Assembly: GCA_947313745.1 (NCBI GenBank)
Contig: CAMZNG010000006.1
Coordinates: 42,753-106,752, forward strand
Origin: an uncultured Mycoplasmataceae bacterium
GTDB taxonomy: Bacteria; Bacillota_I; Bacilli_A; Mycoplasmatales; Hepatoplasmataceae
Reading direction: 5' to 3'
DNA length: 64,000 nucleotides
In this document: in pieces, positions 23,858 through 36,569 of the stretch
How positions within the stretch are numbered: the stretch's first letter is position 1
Layout of the letters: each line of letters starts with the position of its first letter
Translations under genes and position numbers: made by a program
The notes under the pieces: model-generated
The model's database searches: none
Seen by the model: only the letters and a program-made list of their open reading frames with translations
Told to the model about the DNA's origin: nothing

Positions 23858-25513
23858 ATGAATGAAAAAACACTAAATGCTAAAGAATTAGAAGATAAAA
23901 ATAGTAAGTTGTTCTCAAAAATAAGAAAAAAATATAAAAAAGAAAAAAACTTTTTAACAAAAGAAAAAGTTGAAAAAATAATTGAGAAAATTGGAGTAAA
24001 TGGAACAAAAGATTTTGATTCTATTTTTGAAATATCAAATTCAAAGGGTTATACGGAAATAAAGTTAGGTAGTGGTAAAAAAAATGAACCTTCTTTAAAA
24101 AAAGAAACTAACTCATCAACTAAAAAGAAAACATCTACTACTTCTAAACCTAAAAAAGAAACTAATACATCAACTAAAAAGAAAACAACTTCTCCAAAAA
24201 AAGAAGAAACAAAAGTTACCAAAAAGAAAACATCTGTCACTCCCAAACCTAAAAAAGAAACTAATTCATCAACTAAAAAGAAAACAACTTCTTCAAATGA
24301 AGACAAAAAATCAATAACATCTTTATACAAGGAGAAATATAAAGATGTTATTTCATTCTTGGAGAGTAAATTAAAATCTAAAAATAAAGATTTTCTTACT
24401 GAAGAAGAAGTTTTTGAATTATTGTTCAAAGCAAAAAGATCAATAGATGATAAATTTATGGTCGAATTTTTAGATGTTCTTTTATTTAAAAAAATAATTA
24501 ATCCAAAAGAAGATATAAAGGAAATTATTGAAGAGGCAGAAGAATTAAGCATAGAAGAAAAACAACTTAATGAATATAAAGATATGTCTGATATTGAACT
24601 TGAAAATAATTTGGGTGAAGCAAAAGATCATATTAAGTGATATATGAGGCATGTTTATAGAAATGGAACACTATTAACTTCAGAGGAAGAGATCGAGCTT
24701 GCAAAAACCTTTGAAAAGGGTAGGATGGAAGGCGCTACAAAAGAAGAGCAAATTCTTGGTGAAGAAGCAAAAGAAGTAATGATCAAAAGGAATCTTAGAC
24801 TTGTTGTTAATCTTGCAAAAAAATATAAGTCAAGAGGACTTCCTTTCCAAGATCTTATCGCCGAAGGAAATAATGGTTTAATAAGAGCTATAAATAAATA
24901 TGATTATAAAAAAGGATTTAAGATTTCAACATATGCAACTTGATGAATTAGACAAGCAATAACAAGAGCAATCGCAGATCAAGCAAGAACTGTTAGAATA
25001 CCTGTTCATATGGTCGAAACAATTAATAAGCTTTCTAAAGTTACAAGAGAATTGACGCAAGAATATGGAAGACAACCCACAGATGAAGAATTAGCAACAA
25101 TAATGGGAGAAAATTTCACTGCAAAGAAAATTAAACAAATAAGATTAATAAATATTGACCCAACTCCTTTAGATAAATCAACACATTCTGAGGGTGAATC
25201 ATTCCTATATGATTTTATTGAAGATAAAAGAATAACTATTCCTGATGATTATGCGAAACAACAAGAGATAATTGAAAAAATTAATGAGGTTTTACCAAAA
25301 TATCTAAATGCACGTGAAGTTAATATTCTTAGATTAAGAAATGGAATAACTGAAAATTCAACAAAAATAGGGCAAATTTATAGTTTGGAAGAAATTGGTA
25401 AAATCGAAGGCGGAATTTCTAAAGAAAGAGTTAGACAAATTGAATCAAAAGCAATGAAAAAAATAAAGGAAAAAGCTAAGAAAGATTTAGTTTTCTTGCT
25501 GAATGACAACTAG
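23858..25513 (+). CDS. rpoD: Primary RNA polymerase sigma factor
   Basis: A 551-residue sigma-70 with group 1 features. Region 2 reads '[12 protein letters not shown]', '[58 protein letters not shown]'-like, the invariant -10-reading segment. Region 3 is '[18 protein letters not shown]', and the region 4.2 helix-turn-helix is '[29 protein letters not shown]'. The N-terminal third is unusual: a Lys/Thr/Ser-rich linker with three near-identical copies of [12 protein letters not shown] (residues about 80-145). Start 23858 is preferred to TTG 23816 because of the promoter. The intact region 2.4 fits the many TATAAT boxes here. Confidence 0.95.
24097..24292 (+). repeat. Tandem-like coding repeats in the rpoD linker
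   Basis: Three copies of a roughly 36-45 bp unit (about 24097-24132, 24150-24192, 24248-24292) encode KKETN(S/T)STKKKT with interspersed variants ([12 protein letters not shown]). Copies differ by only a few bases, so length variation by recombination or slippage is possible. Confidence 0.8.
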
Positions 25514-25518
25514 TAATA

Positions 25519-26169
25519 ATGGCTTATAAAAGATTAAAACTTATTTCAAGTCTAGTAAATAAGGGTGAAAAAATTTTGGACATTGGTACAGATCATTGTT
25601 TTGTACCAATTTTTTTATTAGAAAATAATATCACAAATAATATTAGTGCATCAGATATTGCAGATAAACCATTGGGATTTGCAAAAAAAAACTTGAAAAA
25701 AAAAGGTTTTCAAGAAAGTGTGAAATTAATTAAATCAAATGGTTTTCAAAATATTGATATTTCACAATATGATGTTATTATAATTGCTGGAATGGGTGGG
25801 AAAACAATATCAAAAATAATATCATCAAAACCGTTTAATGGAAGATATATAATTCATTCGACCACATCTCTTCCAGAGGTAAGGAAAACAATAGAAAAAA
25901 TTGGAATGTCTATTTTTAATGAGATAATAATTAAAGAGGGCAAAATTTTTAATATAATAATGGAAGTTGTAAGAGGAAAGGAATCCTTATCTAAAAAAGA
26001 AATGTATATGGGTCCTTCTTTATTGAAAAAAAATTATGATTATACAAAAAAATATTATGAATTTTTATTAGAAGTTATTATTAATAATTCTTTAAAAAGT
26101 AAAGATGAATTTTTTGAAAAAGAGAAGAGAGAATGATTGGAGGAAAAATTATGAAAAAACAAAAATTAA
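25519..26169 (+). CDS. trmK: tRNA (adenine(22)-N(1))-methyltransferase TrmK
   Basis: A 216-residue SAM-dependent methyltransferase that makes m1A22 in tRNA. 'YKRLKLISSLVNKGEKILDIGTDHCFVPIFL' gives the SAM-binding motif I (DIGTDH), and 'DVIIIAGMGGKTI' is the TrmK-specific catalytic motif. TGA at 26134 and 26152 are read through; the TAA is at 26167. It follows rpoD by 5 nt and overlaps the Nif3 gene by 19 nt. rpoD-trmK-yqfO is a conserved Firmicute order. Confidence 0.92.
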
Positions 26170-26903
26170 TAAATATACTAGAAGAAGAATTTCCAGTAAT
26201 GGCCGCAACACCTGGTGATTTCATTGGTGAGCAAGTGAAAATAAATGAGGAAATTAGAAAAGTAATAGTAACTCTTGATGTTACATTAGATGTGATTAAT
26301 CAATCTATTATAAATAGCGTTGATTTAATAATTTCGCACCACCCTTTATTTTTTGGGGATAAAAATGAATTGATGAAAAAAGACAAAATTCTAAAAAGTA
26401 AGTATGAGCTTCTTCTTAAAAAGAAAATTGGAGTTTTTGTTATTCATACTAACGCAGATTTTAATCCTAATTCAATCGCATATATGCAAGGACTTGCAAT
26501 CAATTTAATGAATATTGAACAAAATTCTGATAATTTATCTATCTTTGGAGAATTGAAAGAAGAAATGAGTGCGAAAGAATTATCCGATTTAATAAAAAGA
26601 GAACTTGAATTAACAACAGTAGAATTTAGATCAAATTTTAATATTGATTATAATGTTAAAAAAATTTTAATATCATCTGGTGCTGGTGGTTCTGAAATAG
26701 ATGTAAATAATAGTGAAGTTGTGAATATCATTGGCGAAGTGAAACATCACGAATGAGTTATGGCAAACGAAAGAGGATTGAAGGTTCTTGAAATATCGCA
26801 TTTTTCCGAGAAAATATTTAAATCAATTGTAAAAATTTTCTTAGAAAAGGAAAGTATAAAAGTAATATTATCAGAGGAAGAAAATGGATATAAAATCATT
26901 TAA
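26151..26903 (+). CDS. Nif3-like dinuclear metal-centre protein
   Basis: A 250-residue Nif3/YqfO family protein, a toroidal hexamer with a two-metal site; its cellular role is still debated. 'VTLDVTLDVINQSI' and 'DLIISHHPLFF' supply metal ligands, and 'VIHTNADFNPNSIAYMQGLAINL' the conserved HTxxD-like segment. The usual regulatory insert is missing, giving the short form. 'GEVKHHEW' and 'EISHFSEKIF' complete the site. Start 26151 has a GGAGG SD (26138-26142). The end overlaps the helicase gene by 20 nt. Confidence 0.9.
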
Positions 26904-28005
26904 TTTAAAAAAGGAAATAAACGATTATTTAGATTATAAAAAGTTTTCTAAATTTCAACTTGTTCAAGAAAAAACAATTCCAAATCTAATAAAAGGGAAG
27001 GATCTTTTTGTAGAGGCTCCAACAGGAACAGGGAAAACTTTGTCATTTTTAATACCCATACTTGAAACAATTGACTATAAAAATGTAGAAACACAAGCAA
27101 TTGTAATTGCACCAACAAGAGAACTTTCTATTCAAATACATAATGTTTTAAACGAGATGAAAGAATTCCAAGAGACTAAAATAAAGTCTCTTTTAGCAAT
27201 AGGGGGAAAAGATTTTGTTGATCAACTTAGAAAGATAAAAAATGGTAGTCAAATAATTGTTGGTACTGCAGATAGAATTATGTCTTTAAGAAGAAAGACT
27301 AATCATAACCTTGATAAGTTAAAGTATTTAGTAGTTGATGAAGTTGATATGATACTTAATTTTGGATCTTTTGATGAAATAATTTCTTTATCAAAATCTC
27401 TCCCTTTAAAAACAACTCTTTCATTCTTTTCAGCATCATTTCCTCTCTCTACACAAAACTACATAAAAAAACTTTTTAATAAACAAGTTCAAAATATACT
27501 TATAAAAGTAGGTGAAGACATTACTTTAACCTCTAATTTTATAAAGGCCTTTGATGACGATAAGGAAAATACATTATTAAAATTGATAAATTCAGATACA
27601 TTCAACCCTTATTTTTGCATTATCTTTGCAAAAACAAATATTGAAGTAGAAAAGGTATATAAATTCCTTAAGGAAAATGGTGTAAAAAAAATAAGTATTT
27701 TTCACAATGGTCTTTCTCCAAGAGAAAGAAATAGATTATTAAAATTAATTAATAGCTCAGAATTAGTGTTTTTGGTAACCACTGATTTAATGTCAAGAGG
27801 AATGGATTTTCCAGGTGTAACTCACATAGTTAATTTTTCACTGCCAGTTGATTTAACGTATTATAGACATAGAATTGGTAGAACAAATAGAAATGATGTA
27901 AAAGGAAATATATATGATATTTATACAGATGTTGATATAAGAAGGTATGACGAAATTTCTAAGAAAAACCCCCACATTATTTTTGAAAGAAAAAAGGTGA
28001 AATAA
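26884..28005 (+). CDS. DEAD-box family RNA helicase
   Basis: A 373-residue helicase core without a C-terminal extension. Q motif region 'FSKFQLVQEKTIP', Walker A 'APTGTGKT', Ia 'APTRELS', Ib 'GTADRI', motif II 'DEVD' (normally DEAD), III 'SAS', IV 'CIIFAKT', V 'TTDLMSRGMDFP' and VI 'HRIGRTNR'. It is a CshA/CshB-like cold-shock or RNA-decay helicase by domain architecture. The TrmK-Nif3-helicase-Nfo order matches Bacillus yqfN-yqfO-cshB-nfo, so CshB is the likeliest equivalent. Confidence 0.92.
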   Translation: MDIKSFNLKKEINDYLDYKKFSKFQLVQEKTIPNLIKGKDLFVEAPTGTGKTLSFLIPILETIDYKNVETQAIVIAPTRELSIQIHNVLNEMKEFQETKIKSLLAIGGKDFVDQLRKIKNGSQIIVGTADRIMSLRRKTNHNLDKLKYLVVDEVDMILNFGSFDEIISLSKSLPLKTTLSFFSASFPLSTQNYIKKLFNKQVQNILIKVGEDITLTSNFIKAFDDDKENTLLKLINSDTFNPYFCIIFAKTNIEVEKVYKFLKENGVKKISIFHNGLSPRERNRLLKLINSSELVFLVTTDLMSRGMDFPGVTHIVNFSLPVDLTYYRHRIGRTNRNDVKGNIYDIYTDVDIRRYDEISKKNPHIIFERKKVK

Positions 28006-28007
28006 TA

Positions 28008-28859
28008 ATGAATAAACCACTACTAGGTGCTCATGTATCATACAAAAAGGATGAGCAGTTGTTTGGAACAATAAGAGATTTAATTTCAATTGGAGCAACC
28101 TCTGGAGCAATATACATATCTAATTCAAGAGCATATATAAAGTTTGGGTTGGACAAAGAAAAACTTAACAATGCAAAAAAAATTGCAAAAGAAAATAACT
28201 TTAACTTAGAAAATATAATAGTTCATGCACCAATGGTTGGAAATATTGCAAATACTGAAAAAGACTCTGACATATACCTTAGAACATTAAATTCATATCA
28301 TAAAGATTTAATTACAATGGAAGAGAGTGGCATTAAATTATTTAACTTTCATCCTGGGTCATCAAAGGACACTTCCTTAGCAATTGAACAAATATCAAAT
28401 GCAATCAATGAATTGCATAGAAGAACAGAAGGAGATAAAACGATTTTATTGCTAGAAACAATGATGAAAAAAGGAAACTATGTTGGTATAAAATTTGAGC
28501 AAATAAAAAGCATTATTGATTTGGTAAAAGATAAAAAAAGAATTGGTGTATGTTTTGACACTTGTCATGTTTGAGATGCTGGTTATGATATTAGAAATAT
28601 AGATAATGTATTAGAAGAGTTTGATAATGTGATTGGTTTAAAATACTTAAAAGCATTACATATTAATGATTCTAAAAATGAGTTAGGAAGTGGAAAAGAT
28701 AGACATGAAGAAATCGGGAAGGGTTACATTGGATTAGAACCATTAAAAAAAATTGTAAACCATAAACTTTTAAGAGACTTGCCAAAAGCATTAGAAACCC
28801 CTTATGGGAAAGATGATTTTACAAAATGAAAAGATGAAATAGATTTATTAATTAATTAA
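28008..28859 (+). CDS. nfo: Endonuclease IV (AP endonuclease)
   Basis: A 283-residue Zn-dependent AP endonuclease for base-excision repair. Metal ligands are present in 'GAHVSYKK', 'VHAPMVGN', 'NFHPGS', 'LLETMM', 'CFDTCHVWDAGYD' (Trp from TGA), '[22 protein letters not shown]' and 'LETP'. Last gene in the long rpoD-to-nfo run, 2 nt after the helicase; a terminator follows. Confidence 0.95.
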
Positions 28860-28860
28860 A

Positions 28861-28893
28861 AAAAAGACCTTGTATGGACAAAGTCTTTTTTAT
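28861..28893 (+). terminator. Terminator after nfo
   Basis: AGACCTTGT (28865-28873) pairs with ACAAAGTCT (28878-28886) with one mismatch, loop ATGG, then six Ts. A second small hairpin, ACAGG (28896-28900) with CCTGT (28909-28913), follows without a T-run; its role is unknown. Confidence 0.75.
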
Positions 28894-28959
28894 ATACAGG
28901 CTCGTCTTCCTGTAAATATATTATAATCAATTATTAATGTGTTTAATGAATTATTAAAA

Positions 28960-28965
28960 TATAAT
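28960..28965 (+). promoter_or_regulatory. -10 box of obg (leaderless type)
   Basis: TATAAT 6 nt before the ATG at 28972; no SD. Confidence 0.6.
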
Positions 28966-28971
28966 TAAAGT

Positions 28972-30261
28972 ATGAAACAAATAACGTTTATTGATCAAAC
29001 TAAAATCAAAGTTAAAGCTGGTAGAGGCGGAGATGGAAGAATGGGATTCCACAAGGAGAAATACATTGAACATGGTGGTCCTTCTGGAGGAAACGGTGGA
29101 AACGGTGGATCCATTTTTTTTATTGCAACAAATAATGAAAACACTTTATTAAACTATAGAGGTAAATCACAATATAAAGGAAATCCTGGGACTAGTGGAG
29201 GTTTAAAAAATATGACAGGAGCAACAGGAAAGGACATTTTTCTTAAAGTTCCTGTTGGAACGGAATTCCTTGAAGATGGTATAAAGGTTGCTGATTTACA
29301 ATTTAATGGACAAATGTGAATGGCATCACAAGGCGGAAAAGGAGGAAGAGGAAATAAATCATTTAAATCTTCTAAAAATACAACACCAACACTTTTTGAA
29401 TATGGAGAGGAACCAGAGTGAAGAATATTAACATTAAATTTAAAAGTTTTAGCTGACGTGGGTTTATTAGGGTATCCAAATGCAGGAAAATCAACTTTAG
29501 TTAATTCCATTACAAATGCTAAACCAAAAATTGCAAGTTATGAATTTACAACGATTGTTCCTCAACTTGGCGTTGTCAAAAATAAAGGAAAAACATTTGT
29601 AATAACAGATTTACCAGGGTTAATTGATGGTGCATCAGAAGATAAAGGGATGGGGATGAGATTTCTTAAACACCTATCAAGAACAAGACTTATTATTCAT
29701 TTAATTGATTGCACTAATGATAATCTTTATGAAAGATATACAAACTTGAGAAAGGAATTAAGTGCTTATTCAAAGAGTTTAGAGAAACTTCCTGAAATAA
29801 TTGTATTTTCTAAAAGTGATTTGATTGACATAGAAATTCAAGGGTGAATAACAAAAGAATTTTCAAAACACAAAGTCTTCTTTATTTCTTCTTTAACTAG
29901 AGATGGACTTCAAGATGTAATTAATTTAGTTACTGAAAAAATTGAAGATATAAAATTAAAAGAAGAACAAGACTTTGAAGACTTATTAAATAACGAGAGT
30001 GAATATAAACTTATAAAATTAGAAGATGAAACAGACCCCTTAAAAATATTAGTTCAAGATAATGTTTGAACAATATCAAATAAATTTACAAAATTTTGAG
30101 CAAATCGTATTCCGTTAACAACAGAAGAAAACACTTGAAGAATAATTAGCAAATTAAAATCTAAAGGAATAATGGATGAATTGAAAAGAGAAGGAATAAA
30201 AGATGGAGACTTATTAGTTATAAAAGATACTCCATTTGTCTTGGAATATAATGATAAATAA
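28972..30261 (+). CDS. obg: GTPase Obg
   Basis: A 429-residue Obg/CgtA involved in 50S assembly and stress signalling. The glycine-rich Obg fold is clear ('KVKAGRGGDGRMGFHKEKY', 'GPSGGNGGNGGS', 'GGKGGRGNKSF'). The G domain has G1 'GYPNAGKST', G2 'TTIVPQLG' and G3 'DLPGLIDGAS'. G4 reads 'SKSD' rather than NKxD. The C-terminal OCT domain ('DPLKILVQDNVWTISNKFTKFWANRI') is present. Several TGA-coded Trp. Single-gene transcript with a leaderless-type start. Confidence 0.95.
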
Positions 30262-30292
30262 AAAAAGTGTTTAAATGTTAGTATCAAATTAG

Positions 30293-30298
30293 TATAAT
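30293..30298 (+). promoter_or_regulatory. -10 box of the Fic-like gene (leaderless type)
   Basis: TATAAT 6 nt before the ATG at 30305; no SD. Confidence 0.6.
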
Positions 30299-30304
30299 TT
30301 ATTT

Positions 30305-31465
30305 ATGAATGAGTCATTATTAAAATATACAAATGTAGATTATTTATCAAAAGATAAATTAAAGCTTGAACTAGGTGATGATTTTACTAATGAAATTTGA
30401 CTTGAAGTTATAGAGTATAGAAAAAAATACACATTTAAATTACCATTATTAAACAATAGAGATAAATATGTGAGCATCGTCCAGACTCCTTGAATATTAC
30501 AAAAAGAAATCAAAACAATTTCAAGGATTGCATCTATACACTCTGAAACAATGATGAATTTATCAACAAAATACTCATCAGCAACAGTTTTTAAGGATAT
30601 TGAAATGAAATCATCAATAATAGATATTCAGTTCTTATTGAATAAGAAAATCTTCTCACCAAGAATTTCTATTGAAAAGTTATTGCTTTCATCAAAAGAG
30701 AATACCACCATTTTAGAAAAAGAAATAATTAAAATGTATGAAAACATTAATAAAATAGGGGATAAAATATATTCCCCAAGAGAAATTGCAAAAATATTTT
30801 ATAAATTTAATTCGTTTCCATTAAAAAATAAAGATAAATTTAATGAAATACATGGATCTCTAATGGAAACAATAAAATCAACAAAAATAAATTCTTTATT
30901 AACAAAAATATCATCAATAATATATACAATTGTAAACAACAATATGTTTGGAGATGAATCCAGAAGTGTTGCATTATTATGTATTTCATCCTTATTGAGA
31001 AATTCATATATGGTATATATTTTAAAAGGAGTATCCTTATTTAAGGTTGTCGATTATAATTGATATGAAATAAAAAATGCTGTTGAAGAAACAAAAAATG
31101 ACAATGGAGATTTAACATATATATCAAATCTTATATCAAAAATATTAATTGATTTAGTAAAGTTATCAAAGGAACAAATAAATTCACATATTGAATTCCA
31201 TAAAAAATATGAAAGTTTATCAATGAATGAAAAATCAATAACAATAAAAACCATCTTAAGAGATAATCCTGAATTATCTTTAAAGCAAGCAAAATTTTTC
31301 GTTTCTCATAAAAATAAAATGGCAAACTATACACTAAAGGATTTTCAAAAATATATAGGTTCCTCTTATGAAACATCTAGATATTCAATGGATAATTTAG
31401 TTAATGCAGGTTTTTATGTTAAAGTAAAGATAGGGAAGAAATATGTCTACAAGCCAATCAAGTAA
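30305..31465 (+). CDS. Fic-domain-like protein with degenerate active site
   Basis: A 386-residue protein whose layout fits the Fic/DOC family. There is an N-terminal helical part ('IQTPWILQKEIKTISRIASIHSETM'-type), a central helix pair, then the would-be Fic motif near residues 210-222, reading 'IVNNNMFGDESRSVALL'. 'DLTYISNLISKIL' and a C-terminal winged-helix-like tail ('YTLKDFQKYIGSSYETSRYSMDNLVNAGFY') follow. Relative to HPFxDGNGRxxR the catalytic His is Asn, DGN is GDE, and only the first Arg remains, so AMP transfer is unlikely. Assignment is by pattern and moderately sure. Two TGA-coded Trp precede residue 65. Confidence 0.65.
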
Positions 31466-32099
31466 AAATAAATTTATTTCAAATGAAAGCATTCATAACG
31501 TGATTAGTTTATGTTACTTTATTTTGATAACTTTAGTAGTTTTATTAGTTCTTGTAGTTTCTGTTGTTATTAAGAATAATTTAATTATTTTAGCATCGTC
31601 TATTTCTTTGTTTTTTTTAATATTGAAATTGATCATACAAATAAAAACTATAATAAAATTTAACAAACTTAAAAATACAGTTGATAATAATGAATCAATT
31701 CATTTTTACATAACTAAATCTTGACTTAGAAAAAAACAATCAACAATATATTTGACAGTTGAATTATTTTATTTAAATACAATCTTTATTATTATTTCTA
31801 TAATTTTAAAATCTTTAAATAACAACAATGATTTTTTTTCTTTAATAATTTTATCTACATCTTTCTTTGTTATATTGATAACTTCATATACCAATAATCA
31901 AATAATGGATGGGTATTTAAAGTTATCAAGAAAAAGGATAGATTTTTCAAGCATTGAACTTATTCAAATAAAAAAGGAACAAAAAATATTTTATAAAACA
32001 ATATTATATTGGGTTATTTCTTTAACGCTTATTGTTCCTATTATGCTAATGATGTTTCCAAAATATAGAGAATTTATAAGAAAAAAAATCAGTGAATAA
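31443..32099 (+). CDS. Hypothetical membrane protein
   Basis: A 218-residue protein with four predicted membrane helices (about residues 19-43, 45-67, 103-123 and 127-148) and another near the C-terminus (about 186-205). The ATG lies inside the end of the Fic-like gene (23-nt overlap), so the two are co-translated and may act together. One TGA-coded Trp. No family recognised. A new promoter for hrcA begins just downstream. Confidence 0.72.
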
Positions 32100-32138
32100 T
32101 TTTTATCAAAAAAATGTTTTTTTTGCTAATTTTTAATT

Positions 32139-32144
32139 TATAAT
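32139..32144 (+). promoter_or_regulatory. -10 box of the hrcA-grpE-dnaK-dnaJ operon
   Basis: TATAAT followed about 7 nt later by an inverted repeat, so the start site would fall at its left edge. Unlike most promoters here it leads into a UTR of about 55 nt. Confidence 0.65.
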
Positions 32145-32151
32145 AGATTTA

Positions 32152-32173
32152 AGCAAAAACAATTATTTTTGCT
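32152..32173 (+). promoter_or_regulatory. Candidate HrcA operator (diverged CIRCE-like inverted repeat)
   Basis: Perfect 8-bp inverted repeat AGCAAAAA (32152-32159), spacer CAATTA, TTTTTGCT (32166-32173), flanked by TTA/TAA-like bases. The classic CIRCE is TTAGCACTC-N9-GAGTGCTAA. Here the outer TAGC/GCTA part is partly kept and the inner part has drifted to A/T. A further half-site-like TTTTTTTTGCTAA is at 32117-32129. Position at the transcription start of hrcA and homology of the operon support the role; binding is inferred. Confidence 0.55.
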
Positions 32174-32184
32174 AAAAATTAATT

Positions 32185-32229
32185 ATGGAAGGAGTTATGG
32201 ATAGGGAATGGCAACAGAACGCCAATTAA
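32185..32229 (+). other. Possible upstream mini-ORF in the hrcA leader
   Basis: ATG at 32185 opens a 14-codon frame (MEGVMDREWQQNAN, stop TAA) that overlaps the hrcA start at 32208. A second in-frame ATG (32197) is placed 2 nt after the SD-like GGAAGGAG. It could be a translation-coupling leader or chance. Confidence 0.3.
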
Positions 32230-33221
32230 ATATATTAAATGAAATCGTAGATATATATGTAAAAAATGGAGAACCAGTTTCTTCTGCACAAGTTCTTGAA
32301 AAAATTAATAATATAAAAATTTCATCTGCAACAATAAGAAATGAAATGGTTGTGCTTGATGAAGAAGGATATTTATATAAGTTAGATGAGAAATTTTCAA
32401 GAACATCTGGAAGGATACCTTCTAATAAAGCATATGAACATTATTTGAAATACATCAAAACAAATCCAAGAAGTATTTTAACAATAAAGAAAAAGTTAGA
32501 TGAAATATTAAAAAAAAGAAAAGATAATATTGATATTCTTCTTGAAGAAGCTTTAGAATTAATAAACGAATCAACAAATACACTAACTATTTCTGTTGAT
32601 AATTCTTTTTCAAATAAATTAATTGATATTAAAATATACAAAATAACAAGCGATAAAGCCATGTTGATAATCATCTCTTCAAATGGAGAAGTGATTAAAA
32701 AAGAATTGGATTTAAATAAAAATACTTTTAAGGATTTTGAAACTGTTGTAAATTTACTTGCAAAGAGATTAATTAATATACCAATTGATGATCTTGAAAA
32801 AAACTCAAATTTATTAAAAGAGGTTATTTCATTAAAAATAAATGGGATTGAAGATAAGTTTCAAGAAATAATAAAAACAATGTTTTCTAAAATAATAAAT
32901 CAAAATAGTAAATATACTGGAATGAATAATTTAATTTCGAAAGAGAATTCAAATATTGAAAAACAAATAAAATCAATATTTAAAATGATCGAAAATAATT
33001 CTATATGAGAATTACTAGATAAAAAAAATTCAATAAAATCTAATAATTCTGAAATTTTTATTGATATTGATTTAATTGATGGAATATCAATCGTTAATAA
33101 GAAAATACATTATGGAAATAAAAATAAAGAATTAACTATTTTAGGATCAAAAAACCAAGATTATGAAAAGTTATTTTCAATGTTAGAATATTTAGATAAA
33201 ATAGTAAAGGAAAGTTGATAA
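32208..33221 (+). CDS. hrcA: Heat-inducible transcription repressor HrcA
   Basis: A 337-residue HrcA, which represses chaperone operons and is kept active by the chaperone machinery. The winged-helix N-terminus is clear: 'RQLNILNEIVDIYVKNGEPVSSAQVLE' and 'ISSATIRNEMVVLDEEGYLYKLDEKFSRTSGRIPSNKAYEHYL'. The C-terminal dimerisation/GAF-like part is divergent. TGA at 33006 and 33216 are Trp. First ATG possible in frame is 32208, because TAG lies at 32202. It heads hrcA-grpE-dnaK-dnaJ. Confidence 0.94.
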
Positions 33222-33222
33222 A

Positions 33223-36473
<3,251 letters not shown>

Positions 36474-36483
36474 TTAATATGAT

Positions 36484-36513
36484 AACAATAGCAAATAAGC
36501 TATTGTTTTTTTT
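36484..36513 (+). terminator. Terminator of the heat-shock operon
   Basis: Perfect 9-bp stem AACAATAGC (36484-36492) with GCTATTGTT (36499-36507), loop AAATAA, then six or more Ts. Confidence 0.88.
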
Positions 36514-36569
36514 ATAATTAATATTGTTGATTTTATATTACGGAGTAAAATTCAATTATAGGAGATAAA

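Noticed and set aside
24097..24292. CRISPR-like or mobile-element repeats
   Set aside because: The repeats are in frame within rpoD, encode a repeated peptide, and lack unique spacers.
31131..31376. Minus-strand reading frames inside the Fic-like and other genes
   Set aside because: They are antisense shadows produced by AT-rich composition and overlap well-supported plus-strand genes.
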